A stretch of DNA of 31,872 nt, from the NCBI GenBank assembly GCA_964493205.1, contig CAZBMJ010000027.1, positions 1 through 31,872 on the forward strand, in the 5' to 3' direction. Below, piece after piece: positions 1 to 7,468 of this stretch. The position numbers were made by a program, and so were the translations under genes. Under the pieces are notes generated by a model. It saw only the letters and a program-made list of their open reading frames with translations, was not told where the DNA came from and did not search any database. Position 1 is the first letter of the stretch. Every line of letters begins with the position of its first letter. This stretch comes from CAZBMJ01 sp964493205 (GTDB lineage Bacteria; Myxococcota; UBA727; JABDBI01).

Positions 1-27
1 TTTAATATTTTTAAATATTATCTTCTA

Positions 28-54
28 TAACTTTTTTATGAGAGCGTAGCTATA
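28..54 (+). repeat. Left copy of an end-inverted near-repeat
   Basis: These 27 bases match the reverse complement of 31819-31845 at 24 positions; mismatches are at 33, 44 and 46. The shared core includes TTTTATGAGA and TAGCTATA. Both copies begin 28 bases from their window end. Nature unknown: it could be a dispersed repeat, a shared gene start or an assembly effect. Confidence 0.5.
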
Positions 55-339
55 AAGGCTATTTCAACCCTTAAAAATAAACAAATTTTACCTATTATTA
101 CTCCTATAAATTTACGCATATCTCTTCAGAAAGATTTTTATAGCTGCTTATTTGCAACCGTACTATTTTTTGAGGCCATCATAAAAGATGAAATTGTTTC
201 CATAAATGACTATGGCTATACAGAAGTATTTGGTGAATTTTACGAAATTAAAAAACTTCTGCCTTCAGAAGCTCTACCTGTTTACTACGCTATTAACTAC
301 CTCCCACTCTTAGCGGGGGTTCAATCTGATTTAGCCCTA
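31..339 (+). other. Open, coding-like 5' extension without a start codon
   Basis: This stretch is in the same frame as the downstream hypothetical gene and has no stop codon after the TAA at 28-30. Its translation looks like protein, with regularly spaced hydrophobic residues and ordinary codons, and it reads straight into the gene at 340. No ATG or GTG lies in this frame; the only standard start is TTG at 340. An ATG at 38 is in the neighbouring frame and stops after three codons at TAG (47-49). The gene may have a frameshift near base 40-47, may use an unusual start, or may be broken. Confidence 0.55.
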
Positions 340-1527
340 TTGCTCATGATTGATTGCCTTGATGAAAAATTATTTTCAGAATTAGCAAAAGCTAGATCTA
401 ATTGGAATAGATTGACCTCCAAAATAGTCCCCGAAAGAAAAAATATTTTTTGGCAAGCTGGTTATTTGTCTTTTCTCGCTTGGTTTGATTCTTGCTATAA
501 GCAAAATAAAGCCATTCCCTTTCCAGACTTTGAAGTCCTAGCATTATCTGGTGATGAAAATCGTAATTTTAGTGATTTAGAAATAGTAGTAAGTGAATTA
601 TTAGAAGACGTTAAAAATTCAGAAAATATCCTAGAAAAAAGATTTTATAAATTTTACCGAATTTTTTATGATAAACTATTTCCAGTATATGACAATTTTT
701 CAATTTTATATGACAAATATAATCAAGAAAAAAATAATTCCAACTTAGAAGATGACCTCTTAAAACAATACAATGAAATTAAGCACTTGGTCACTACCGT
801 AAGCATTGAAAAATATTTAAGTTTTATTTTGCTAAAATACAAACAGCCTCTTGAATTAACGAGAATAAAATATCCAGGGACCGATCATATGATAGTATCT
901 AGGCTCATAACCAAATGGTTTAGTTCTGAAAAAAATTCAGAAACCGACGATCTGATACAGAAATATTTGTTGCGAAGTATTAATAATTTATTCGGAGCTA
1001 AGGAAGATTGTTATCTTATAAGTAGTGAAGCTGATTCTCTAGTAAAGAACCTGCAGATTAAGATTGCTAAGAATAAAATATTTACAATGATTACTGATAA
1101 GTTGAATATTTGCGATATTTATCTGCGTAACTTTAGAGAAAATCCAACTATAGATACCTTAGTTGAGCTTGAAAAATCTGTAGAAAATAACCAATTATCA
1201 GCTGATATTTTGAGTCCAATTCTCAAAGAAATCTCTGATTTATTTCCGGATCAACCATTAAAAGATATTTTCCCATCCACAAGCGATTGTAATATTAAAA
1301 ATAGAGAAATGTTATTGATTTTCAATAGCTTATATCCATCTTATATTAATTATGAAAATGAGGGGAAAAAAATTAATTATGAAATTCCTATAAATACTGG
1401 GGCAGTTAAGCGTTGGAAGATGGAGATAGGAGAACTGAAGAAAGCGCTTAATGTTTTAATTGAAGAAAACCCCTTCTCCAAAGAAAAGGAAAAAGCTCTT
1501 AATCTATTAAAAAAATTCGGCCAGTAA
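340..1527 (+). CDS. Hypothetical protein, true 5' end uncertain
   Basis: I do not recognise this protein. From the TTG at 340 it is 395 residues, rich in Asn, Lys, Leu and Ile. It appears soluble, with no signal peptide, no clear transmembrane segment and many predicted helical stretches. The Lys-rich C-terminus (roughly residues 355-395) looks amphipathic and helical. The frame stays open upstream to base 31, so the natural protein is probably about 100 residues longer and 340 is unlikely to be the real start. No Shine-Dalgarno sequence precedes 340. The last 29 bases overlap the 3' end of the convergent merR-like gene on the other strand, so the stops interleave and leave no room for an independent terminator. 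Function unknown. Confidence 0.6.
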   Translation: MLMIDCLDEKLFSELAKARSNWNRLTSKIVPERKNIFWQAGYLSFLAWFDSCYKQNKAIPFPDFEVLALSGDENRNFSDLEIVVSELLEDVKNSENILEKRFYKFYRIFYDKLFPVYDNFSILYDKYNQEKNNSNLEDDLLKQYNEIKHLVTTVSIEKYLSFILLKYKQPLELTRIKYPGTDHMIVSRLITKWFSSEKNSETDDLIQKYLLRSINNLFGAKEDCYLISSEADSLVKNLQIKIAKNKIFTMITDKLNICDIYLRNFRENPTIDTLVELEKSVENNQLSADILSPILKEISDLFPDQPLKDIFPSTSDCNIKNREMLLIFNSLYPSYINYENEGKKINYEIPINTGAVKRWKMEIGELKKALNVLIEENPFSKEKEKALNLLKKFGQ

Positions 1528-2137
1528 GCTTAGTTTTTTCATATTCTTGCAAAGAGATTATTAACTCTTCTAATGCATGCTTTGACTTATTAAGGCTTAG
1601 TAATTTCTCTTTTTTTTCTTCCTGTTCTTCTTTATTTTCTAAAATATCTGGGGAACTAGAAGCTTTTACTTCTTCTATTACTTCTTCTGTATGTTTTAGC
1701 TCCTGCTCCACAACACTATGCTGATTATCAATTATAGAAGAAGCTTCATACAACGTAGCATCAGCTTGATACTGAGCTATGGAACAGTCAGGGATACTAA
1801 GTGATTCGGTCGATACCATAGGATTTACAGTATTTATAGAAGAGATAGGCTTGCAAGCAGCAAATAAATCATCAGAATCAGCTAACACCCTTTTTGTGCC
1901 AGCAATAGTTAACTTTTTATCATGCAATAAATGCTTAATAGCTACGAGCATTAAAACTTCTTCACGCTCATAAATTTTTTGCCCTTGCTTATGGCGATTA
2001 GTTCGTATTTTGGGAAATTCGCTTTCCCAATAACTAATTTCATGAGGCTTAACTTTAAGCAAAGAAACCAGCTCATTACTTTTAAAAAAACGTTTTTGTG
2101 GAATATTTTCTTCAGTTATTAAGCTTTTAATGTTCAC
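1499..2137 (-). CDS. MerR-family transcriptional regulator
   Basis: This is a DNA-binding regulator with an N-terminal MerR-type winged helix-turn-helix and no recognisable effector-binding or metal-binding domain. The HTH region (about residues 14-85) reads KSNELVSLLKVKPHEISYW, followed by a wing-like segment ending KIYEREEV, then a second helical part with LTIAGTKRVL. The C-terminal half is Ser/Glu-rich and ends in a Lys/Glu/Leu-rich coiled-coil-like stretch suited to dimerisation. I chose the GTG at 2137 (212 residues) because AGGGA lies 8 bases upstream of it (2146-2150). The TTG at 2164 would give 221 residues but has no ribosome site. A MerR-like gene just after ihfA is common in proteobacteria. 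It is last in the translation cluster and overlaps the convergent gene by 29 bases. Targets are unknown. Confidence 0.85.
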   Translation of the reverse strand: MNIKSLITEENIPQKRFFKSNELVSLLKVKPHEISYWESEFPKIRTNRHKQGQKIYEREEVLMLVAIKHLLHDKKLTIAGTKRVLADSDDLFAACKPISSINTVNPMVSTESLSIPDCSIAQYQADATLYEASSIIDNQHSVVEQELKHTEEVIEEVKASSSPDILENKEEQEEKKEKLLSLNKSKHALEELIISLQEYEKTKLTGRIFLID

Positions 2138-2163
2138 TTTGCATTTCCCTACTATATTTGCCA

Positions 2164-2188
2164 ATTAATTTGTTAGTAACAAACTAAT
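2164..2188. promoter_or_regulatory. Imperfect 25-bp dyad upstream of the merR-like gene
   Basis: ATTA, TTTGTT, a 3-base centre, AACAAA and TAAT form an inverted repeat with one mismatched pair. It lies 27 bases upstream of the preferred GTG start. MerR-family proteins bind dyads of about this size in promoters, so an autoregulatory operator is possible. It could equally be an mRNA hairpin between ihfA and merR. Confidence 0.3.
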
Positions 2189-2241
2189 AGCACACAAAAA
2201 GCTCGCCAAACAGACAAGCATAAAGCTTATTTAAATTTAAA

Positions 2242-2550
2242 TTAATCTATTAGTTTTTTACGAAGGATTTGACTGGCTTTAAAAGATAATACTTTTCTTG
2301 CACTAATTTGTATTTCTTCTCCAGTTTGAGGATTTCGTCCTCTGCGACTGCGTTTTTGTTTTACATCAAACTTTCCAAAGCCTGATAGTTTAACGGACTC
2401 ACCTCTTTCTAAAGTTTTTTTGATAACTTCAAATACTTTTTCACAAATTTCGGCAGAATCTTTCTTAGAAAAGCCTATTTTACGATGAATATGTTCTACA
2501 ATATCAGCTTTGGTTAACGTTTTATGGTCTATCACTAATTCTTCAAGCAT
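2242..2550 (-). CDS. ihfA: Integration host factor subunit alpha
   Basis: This encodes one subunit of the HU/IHF family of DNA-bending proteins, which works with IhfB in nucleoid architecture, recombination and promoter activation. At 102 residues it has the usual length. The N-terminal helices (LTKADIVEHIHRKIGFSKKD) and the core SVKLSGFGKFDVKQK are typical. The DNA-intercalating beta arm GRNPQTGEEI carries the conserved Pro. The position directly after pheT matches ihfA in proteobacteria and favours alpha over beta or HU. The start is ATG with a GGGGG-rich ribosome site 5-9 bases upstream. It is separated from pheT by 112 bases and from the merR-like gene by about 100, so it may also have its own promoter. 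No partner ihfB is in the window. Confidence 0.93.
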   Translation of the reverse strand: MLEELVIDHKTLTKADIVEHIHRKIGFSKKDSAEICEKVFEVIKKTLERGESVKLSGFGKFDVKQKRSRRGRNPQTGEEIQISARKVLSFKASQILRKKLID

Positions 2551-2662
2551 TTTTGCCCCCTAATGAAGCAAGCTACAAACACCCAGCACTTTATAGTGAA
2601 ACATTTTAAACCAGACAAGTCAAATTTTATATATATAATACTCAGATAGTTACGCTTATTTT

Positions 2663-5020
2663 TTATCTAATAACTGCGTCGACTTCTTTTTTTGCTAACT
2701 CAATAAACTCATCCATAACTTTTTGAGCATCTTCATCTGTGAGAGTTGAATCTTTTGCTTGTAGAATTAAAGAAAGCGCTACTGACTTTTTATTAGGCAA
2801 TAAATTTTTACCACGATAAATATCAAATATTTTTATTGAGGTAATTAACTGACTATTTTTAATCTTTTTAGCCAAACTCATTATGCTCCCCACCGCCACT
2901 TCTTCATCAACTAATAAAGCAAGATCTCGTTCAATAAAAGGAAAGCGAGAAAAATTTTTATAAGTCTTTTTGCTTTCAGAAACTTGAGCAAGCTTGCCTA
3001 AATCGATTTCAAAGGCAAATACTTTTTTATCAATGGAAAATTTTTCTAAGATGCTAGGATGGATCTCACCTATATAACCTACACCACTAATATCAAGAAC
3101 ATTATGTGGGTGAAGATAAGCAATAGTATTTATTTGTGGTTGAAGTAGAGAATCATCAAAACCAATGCTTTTTAATAAATCAACAATAATACCTTTTAGG
3201 TGATAAAAATCTTGTTCTTTTTTAGAAATATCAAAGGCTACGTAAGGATCCAATCCAGCAATTACCCCGGCTATACTATTTCGCTCTTTGGCAAAGCTAT
3301 CAGAATCTAGTTTATCTATTAATAAATCAGGTGAAGCGCTAAAAAATTTATCTTCACGACTTTCAAAAGTGACGCCTACTTCAAATAACCTAATACTTTT
3401 TTCCTGATTTCTAAAATTATAGTCAATATTTTTTAATAAACCACATAGCAAAGATGGCCTCATGGTTTCATAACGTTCTGATAAGGGGTTTTTTACTTTT
3501 ATTAATAGCTCTTGTTTATCAACAAATAAACTAGCTATCTCATGTGATAAAAAAGCATAATTTATAGCTTCATTAAAACCTCTTGCTACTAAATAATTGC
3601 GCAATTTATCCGATAAGTTTTCGATTTTATTTTGATTAAAGCTAATATCTGCAGAATGAATAAAAGACTTAGAATGAATTTTATCCAAACCGATCATTCT
3701 TGCTGACTCTTCTATTAAATCTATTTCGCGAGTTAAATCTGGCCTAAAGGTTGGTATACGAAAATAAATAGCATCGCCACGTTTTGCAATAGTTTCTATG
3801 CCCAGTTTAATAAATCTTTTACGAATAAGCTCTTGATCAAAATCGCTTGCGCTGTAGCCCAATACTTTTAATGCCCTTTCTGGACGCATACTTATTTCTA
3901 GCGGGTCCGTTTTAGCTCTATAAGCATCAATCACTTCTCTACAAGACGTAGCACCAGTACTAATTTCTACCAGTAATCTTGCTGCATAATTTAAAGCGTC
4001 AACCACAGCATTAGGGTCACAGCCTCGCTCAAACCTAAAAGAACTCTCAGTGGAAATTCCATATTTTTTAGAAGTATTGCGAATACTTGTCTCACAAAAA
4101 TAAGCGGATTCTAATAAGATAGCGTTGGTGGACTCATCAACTTTTTTATCATTTCCACCAATAACACCAGCCAAAGCTATGACACCATTTTGATCACAAA
4201 CAACAATATCTTTACCACAAAGCTTGAGTTTCGAATTATCTAGCGCATGAAATTCTTCAGCATCTAGAGCTCTTCTTACTAAAATTTTAACTCTACCACT
4301 ATCTTTGGCAAGCTTATTATAATCAAAAGCATGCATGGGCTGACCACGAGATAACATCACATAGTTAGTGACGTCTACTACGTTATTAATAGGTCTAATT
4401 CCACAAGACATTAATCTAAATTTTAGCCACCAAGGGCTTTCTTCTATTTTTATGTTTTCAATAACTCTGCAGGCATATCTTTTACAATCTTGGCTATTAG
4501 CTATTTCTACTGTGGCTTTTTCATGAGTTGGGCCGCCCATTTCTTTTAAAGTAAGCATGGGTGATTTTAAGCTTAAATCCATCAAAGCTGCCACTTCTCT
4601 ACTAACACCTAAATGACTTAGAGCATCACAGCGATTTGGAGTAACACCTAAAGTAATAACAAAATCATTAAATTCAGAAATATCAGTTAAAGTTTTTATT
4701 TCTGGGCTTAAATCTGTTGATTTAAACCATATGGGTTCTTGTGAATCAAAATTAAAAAATGACCAAGTGCAAATTTCTGGTTTTTTTGTAATTTCATCGT
4801 ATATAAAAGCCACATAATCATCTTGCTTAGCACTAGCACTAGGCAACGTATCAAAAATATTCCCTATTTTATCCACATGTACCAAAGAAGCTTTTTTTGA
4901 TAAGTCATCAATATGTTCAACTTCTAAACCAGCCATATTTAAGGTCATAGAAAGTTGTTCAATATCAAGGGTATCTTTAATGTCTAAATAATCTTTTAGC
5001 CACTGCAGTTTAACGCGCAT
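2663..5020 (-). CDS. pheT: Phenylalanyl-tRNA synthetase beta subunit (degenerate EMAP-like domain)
   Basis: This is the beta subunit of the (alpha-beta)2 enzyme that charges tRNA-Phe; it carries the editing site and tRNA-binding domains. At 785 residues it is near the usual length. The N-terminus ends in AGLEVE (30-35). The B3/B4 editing region (about 170-350) has GIRPINNVVDVTNYVM and QPMHAFDY. The B5 domain (about 375-450) contains IPTFRPDLTREIDLIEE. A catalytic-like core follows, and an FDX-ACB anticodon-binding domain with FSRFPFIERDLALLV closes the protein. The oddity is residues 36-126. The family normally has an EMAP-like tRNA-binding domain of about 90-120 residues here, with HPNAD, VCGAPN and GMLCS motifs, but none of these is visible. 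ATG start with AAGGAG upstream; 28 bases after pheS. Confidence 0.96.
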   Translation of the reverse strand: MRVKLQWLKDYLDIKDTLDIEQLSMTLNMAGLEVEHIDDLSKKASLVHVDKIGNIFDTLPSASAKQDDYVAFIYDEITKKPEICTWSFFNFDSQEPIWFKSTDLSPEIKTLTDISEFNDFVITLGVTPNRCDALSHLGVSREVAALMDLSLKSPMLTLKEMGGPTHEKATVEIANSQDCKRYACRVIENIKIEESPWWLKFRLMSCGIRPINNVVDVTNYVMLSRGQPMHAFDYNKLAKDSGRVKILVRRALDAEEFHALDNSKLKLCGKDIVVCDQNGVIALAGVIGGNDKKVDESTNAILLESAYFCETSIRNTSKKYGISTESSFRFERGCDPNAVVDALNYAARLLVEISTGATSCREVIDAYRAKTDPLEISMRPERALKVLGYSASDFDQELIRKRFIKLGIETIAKRGDAIYFRIPTFRPDLTREIDLIEESARMIGLDKIHSKSFIHSADISFNQNKIENLSDKLRNYLVARGFNEAINYAFLSHEIASLFVDKQELLIKVKNPLSERYETMRPSLLCGLLKNIDYNFRNQEKSIRLFEVGVTFESREDKFFSASPDLLIDKLDSDSFAKERNSIAGVIAGLDPYVAFDISKKEQDFYHLKGIIVDLLKSIGFDDSLLQPQINTIAYLHPHNVLDISGVGYIGEIHPSILEKFSIDKKVFAFEIDLGKLAQVSESKKTYKNFSRFPFIERDLALLVDEEVAVGSIMSLAKKIKNSQLITSIKIFDIYRGKNLLPNKKSVALSLILQAKDSTLTDEDAQKVMDEFIELAKKEVDAVIR

Positions 5021-5048
5021 AAAAAATCTGCTCCTTAAAGCAAAATAT

Positions 5049-6083
5049 TTAAAATTGTCTTAAAAAGCGTAAATCATTTTCATAAAATAAACGTATATCG
5101 GTCACGCCATAGCGAAGCATAGCAATACGTTCCACACCCAAACCAAATGCAAACCCCTGATAACGCTCACTATCATAGCCACAAGCCCTAAAGACTTCTG
5201 GATCAACCATCCCTGCCCCTAATATTTCAATCCAGCCAGTTGATTTACAAATACGGCAGGCTATTGATGATGAGTCACATAAAAAGCATGAAACATCAAC
5301 TTCAATAGAGGGTTCAGTAAATGGAAAATAACTAGGACGCATACGAATTTTAGTATCTGATGAAAAGATATTTCTAGCCAAAGTCTCCAGGCTACCTTTT
5401 AAATCAGCCAAAGAAACATTTTCATCAATAAATAAACCTTCGATCTGATGAAACATGGGTGAATGGGTAATGTCATCATCTCGCCGATAAACCCGCCCAA
5501 AACTCATGATTTTTAAAGGTGGATTTTTTTTAAGTAACATAGTCCTTATTTGCACTGGACTCGTATGAGTTCTTAACATCACATCATTGTCTATGTAAAA
5601 GGTATCTTGCATGTCTCTTGATGGATGGGATTTTGGAATATTTAATGCTTCGAAATTATAAAAATCATGCTCTATTTCTGGACCAACAACTTTAACAAAT
5701 CCTAATTTTTCCAAAACAGCTATAATCACATCGCGAGTTTCATTTAACGGATGAATGTTGCCCAAGGGAAAGCTTCTGCCAGGCACACTAATATCAACAC
5801 TGGACTTAAGCTTACTATTAGTAGTACTAATTTTAAGACAGAGCTCTTGTTCATTAAATGCTAATAGCAAGCAATCTTGAACCTCATTAGCAAGTTTACC
5901 AACTCGAGATTTAAGCTCAGCAGGCATAGAGGCTAATGATGATAAGACTTTTTTTAATTCACCTTTTTTACCTAAATATTGAGCTTTTACAAAATGCAGC
6001 TGTTCAGTAGTTTGACAAGATTTTAAAGCATTTAAACCTTGTTCTTTTAAAAGTTCTAAATCACTTTCTAAATCAGTCTGCAT
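5049..6083 (-). CDS. pheS: Phenylalanyl-tRNA synthetase alpha subunit
   Basis: This is the catalytic class II subunit of PheRS; it forms phenylalanyl-adenylate and transfers Phe to tRNA-Phe in the cytoplasm. At 344 residues it has normal length. The N-terminal coiled coil (about 1-85) contains QYLGKKGELKKVL. The catalytic domain follows with EIEHDFYNFEALNIPKSHPS, motif 2 FGRVYRRDDDITHSPMFHQ and motif 3 FAFGLGVERIAMLRYGVTDI. Two Cys pairs (CFLCD and CRICK) replace the region where many alpha subunits have CxxC-type zinc-ribbon-like residues. It is preceded by rplT (44 bases away) and followed by pheT, so the subunits are co-transcribed. Start ATG; the ribosome site is weak (GAGTGAG). Confidence 0.97.
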   Translation of the reverse strand: MQTDLESDLELLKEQGLNALKSCQTTEQLHFVKAQYLGKKGELKKVLSSLASMPAELKSRVGKLANEVQDCLLLAFNEQELCLKISTTNSKLKSSVDISVPGRSFPLGNIHPLNETRDVIIAVLEKLGFVKVVGPEIEHDFYNFEALNIPKSHPSRDMQDTFYIDNDVMLRTHTSPVQIRTMLLKKNPPLKIMSFGRVYRRDDDITHSPMFHQIEGLFIDENVSLADLKGSLETLARNIFSSDTKIRMRPSYFPFTEPSIEVDVSCFLCDSSSIACRICKSTGWIEILGAGMVDPEVFRACGYDSERYQGFAFGLGVERIAMLRYGVTDIRLFYENDLRFLRQF

Positions 6084-6127
6084 ATAAACAACTCACTCAA
6101 TATTATGACAAATAAAAGACAAATAAA

Positions 6128-6472
6128 CTAAGCGATAGATTCAACTATTTTTTTGAATCCTTGTGCATCGAAACAAGCAATTTCTGCAAGCACTCTACGA
6201 TCTAGGCCTATATTTTTCTTTTTTAGACCATTCATTAGAACACTGTAGCTAACGCCATGCTCACGAGCTGCTGCATTAATACGGCAGATCCATAATTTTC
6301 TAAATTGTCTCTTCTTTTGCTTACGATCACGAAAAGCAAAAGCTAGCGCTCTTTGCACTGTTTGATTAGCTACTTTAAATAAGCGACTCTTTTTACCGTA
6401 ATAACCAGAAGCTCTTTTCAATAGTCTTTTGTGACGACGTCTAGTTACAACGCCGCTCTTAACTCGGGCCAT
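6128..6472 (-). CDS. rplT: 50S ribosomal protein L20
   Basis: L20 is an early-assembly protein of the large ribosomal subunit that binds 23S rRNA. In several bacteria it also represses its own operon by binding the mRNA. At 114 residues it is slightly shorter than the usual 117-119. The basic N-terminus MARVKSGVVTRRRHKRLLK and the central KLWICRINAAAREHGVSYS are diagnostic. ATG start with AGAGGA about 8 bases upstream. It sits 29 bases after rpmI and 44 before pheS in the conserved infC-rpmI-rplT-pheST order. No obvious L20-binding pseudoknot could be assigned by eye. Confidence 0.97.
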   Translation of the reverse strand: MARVKSGVVTRRRHKRLLKRASGYYGKKSRLFKVANQTVQRALAFAFRDRKQKKRQFRKLWICRINAAAREHGVSYSVLMNGLKKKNIGLDRRVLAEIACFDAQGFKKIVESIA

Positions 6473-6501
6473 AATTTATCCTCTTAATAATTATTTAATA
6501 T

Positions 6502-6729
6502 TTATACAGCTAAATGTCTGATAACTAAACCTGCGTCACCACTACTCATAAAGCCTGCTTTTCTAAGATTTCTCTTTCGTTTGCGATTTTTGTTACACAT
6601 ACCATGTCGCAAGCCTTTTTTCTTAAACTTTACTTTTCCAGAAGAGCTCAAAGAAAAGCGTTTTTTTGCCGCACGGCTACTTTTCATCTTTGGTTTATTT
6701 AAACCGCGAGATTTTTTACATCCTGCCAT
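6502..6729 (-). CDS. rpmI: 50S ribosomal protein L35, N-terminally extended
   Basis: L35 is a small basic protein of the large subunit. The family core begins at KPKMKSSRAAKKRFSLSSSG (residues 12-31) and continues with RKRKRNLRKA. The usual protein is about 64-66 residues and starts at the Met of the PKMK motif; this one has 75, with about a dozen extra residues, MAGCKKSRGLN. The longer start is supported by AAGGA about 10 bases upstream of the ATG at 6729, whereas the internal Met has no good ribosome site. Start choice is therefore likely but not certain. It lies 71 bases after infC and 29 before rplT. Confidence 0.95.
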   Translation of the reverse strand: MAGCKKSRGLNKPKMKSSRAAKKRFSLSSSGKVKFKKKGLRHGMCNKNRKRKRNLRKAGFMSSGDAGLVIRHLAV

Positions 6730-6800
6730 TGGATTTCGTTCCTTATAAAAATAACAACCTAAGGCAATACCTAAGTCTTAAAAATATTACAATACACAAC

Positions 6801-7391
6801 CTAATTTTTCTTTACAGCACGCGCTGGCGCTACAATCATAACCATTTGTCTGCCTTCTAGGCGCGGTTGCTGCTCGATTATAGCATCTTCACCAAGTTCA
6901 GCAATGACCCTAGTTAGCATATCTCTACCAACATCAAGGTGAACTATTTCACGCCCCCTAAAACTAACCGAAACCTTACCTTTATTACCTTTTTCCAAAA
7001 ATTTCTTTAAATTATTGACCTTTACTAAAAAGTCATGAGTATCGGTTTGAGGTCTAAATTTTACTTCTTTAAGCTCAATTTGTTGTTGTTTTTTACGTGA
7101 TTCCGAGAGTTTACGGCTAAGCTCATATTTATATTTACCATGATCCATTATTTTACAAACAGGAGGCTTAGATCTTGGTTGAATTTCAACTAAATCTAGC
7201 CCAATAGACTCTGCCCTGCGCAAGGCCTGTAGAGTTGGCATAATACCTAGCTGCTCACCATCTTCAGAGATCACTCTTATTTCAGGAACTTTAATACGTC
7301 TATTAGTTCTCAGTTCTTCTACGCGAGCTTTATTTCCTCCTTTTTGCCCATCAGCAGAATTTTCAGCTTGACTACTATTGGATGTAACCAT
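6801..7391 (-). CDS. infC: Translation initiation factor IF-3
   Basis: IF-3 binds the 30S subunit, keeps it apart from 50S and proofreads start-codon/initiator-tRNA pairing. At 196 residues it has an additional disordered, Ser/Asn/Gly-rich N-terminus of about 28 residues. The N-domain then has TNRRIKVPEIRVISEDGEQ and KPPVCKIMDHGKYKYE. A Lys-rich linker leads to the C-domain, with LKEVKFRPQTDTHDF and VSVSFRGREIVH. The start is ATG (7391) with GGAGAAAG immediately upstream. Enterobacterial infC starts with AUU, which underlies its autoregulation; that signature is absent here. It is 77 bases downstream of thrS. Confidence 0.97.
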   Translation of the reverse strand: MVTSNSSQAENSADGQKGGNKARVEELRTNRRIKVPEIRVISEDGEQLGIMPTLQALRRAESIGLDLVEIQPRSKPPVCKIMDHGKYKYELSRKLSESRKKQQQIELKEVKFRPQTDTHDFLVKVNNLKKFLEKGNKGKVSVSFRGREIVHLDVGRDMLTRVIAELGEDAIIEQQPRLEGRQMVMIVAPARAVKKN

Positions 7392-7468
7392 TCTTTCTCC
7401 ATTAAAAACTTGATTTATACACTTTGCTTAAAGAAGCAAATACAACCAGCTGCTAGCAAAATCAATAG

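Noticed and set aside
28..54. XerCD dif-like or attachment site
   Set aside because: No resemblance to the dif arms beyond AT-richness, and no integrase or recombinase is in the window.
28..56. TAACTT - 17 bases - TATAAA as a promoter at the left end
   Set aside because: Spacing is right, but the same bases lie in or next to a protein-like frame and match the right-end copy beyond what a promoter requires; a promoter role cannot be separated from the repeat.
1779..1973. Short + frame inside the MerR-like gene
   Set aside because: Antisense shadow of a conserved coding region, without a ribosome site.
7392..7468. Leader or riboswitch between thrS and infC
   Set aside because: Only 77 bases, with no T-box or attenuator-like hairpin that I could fold by eye.
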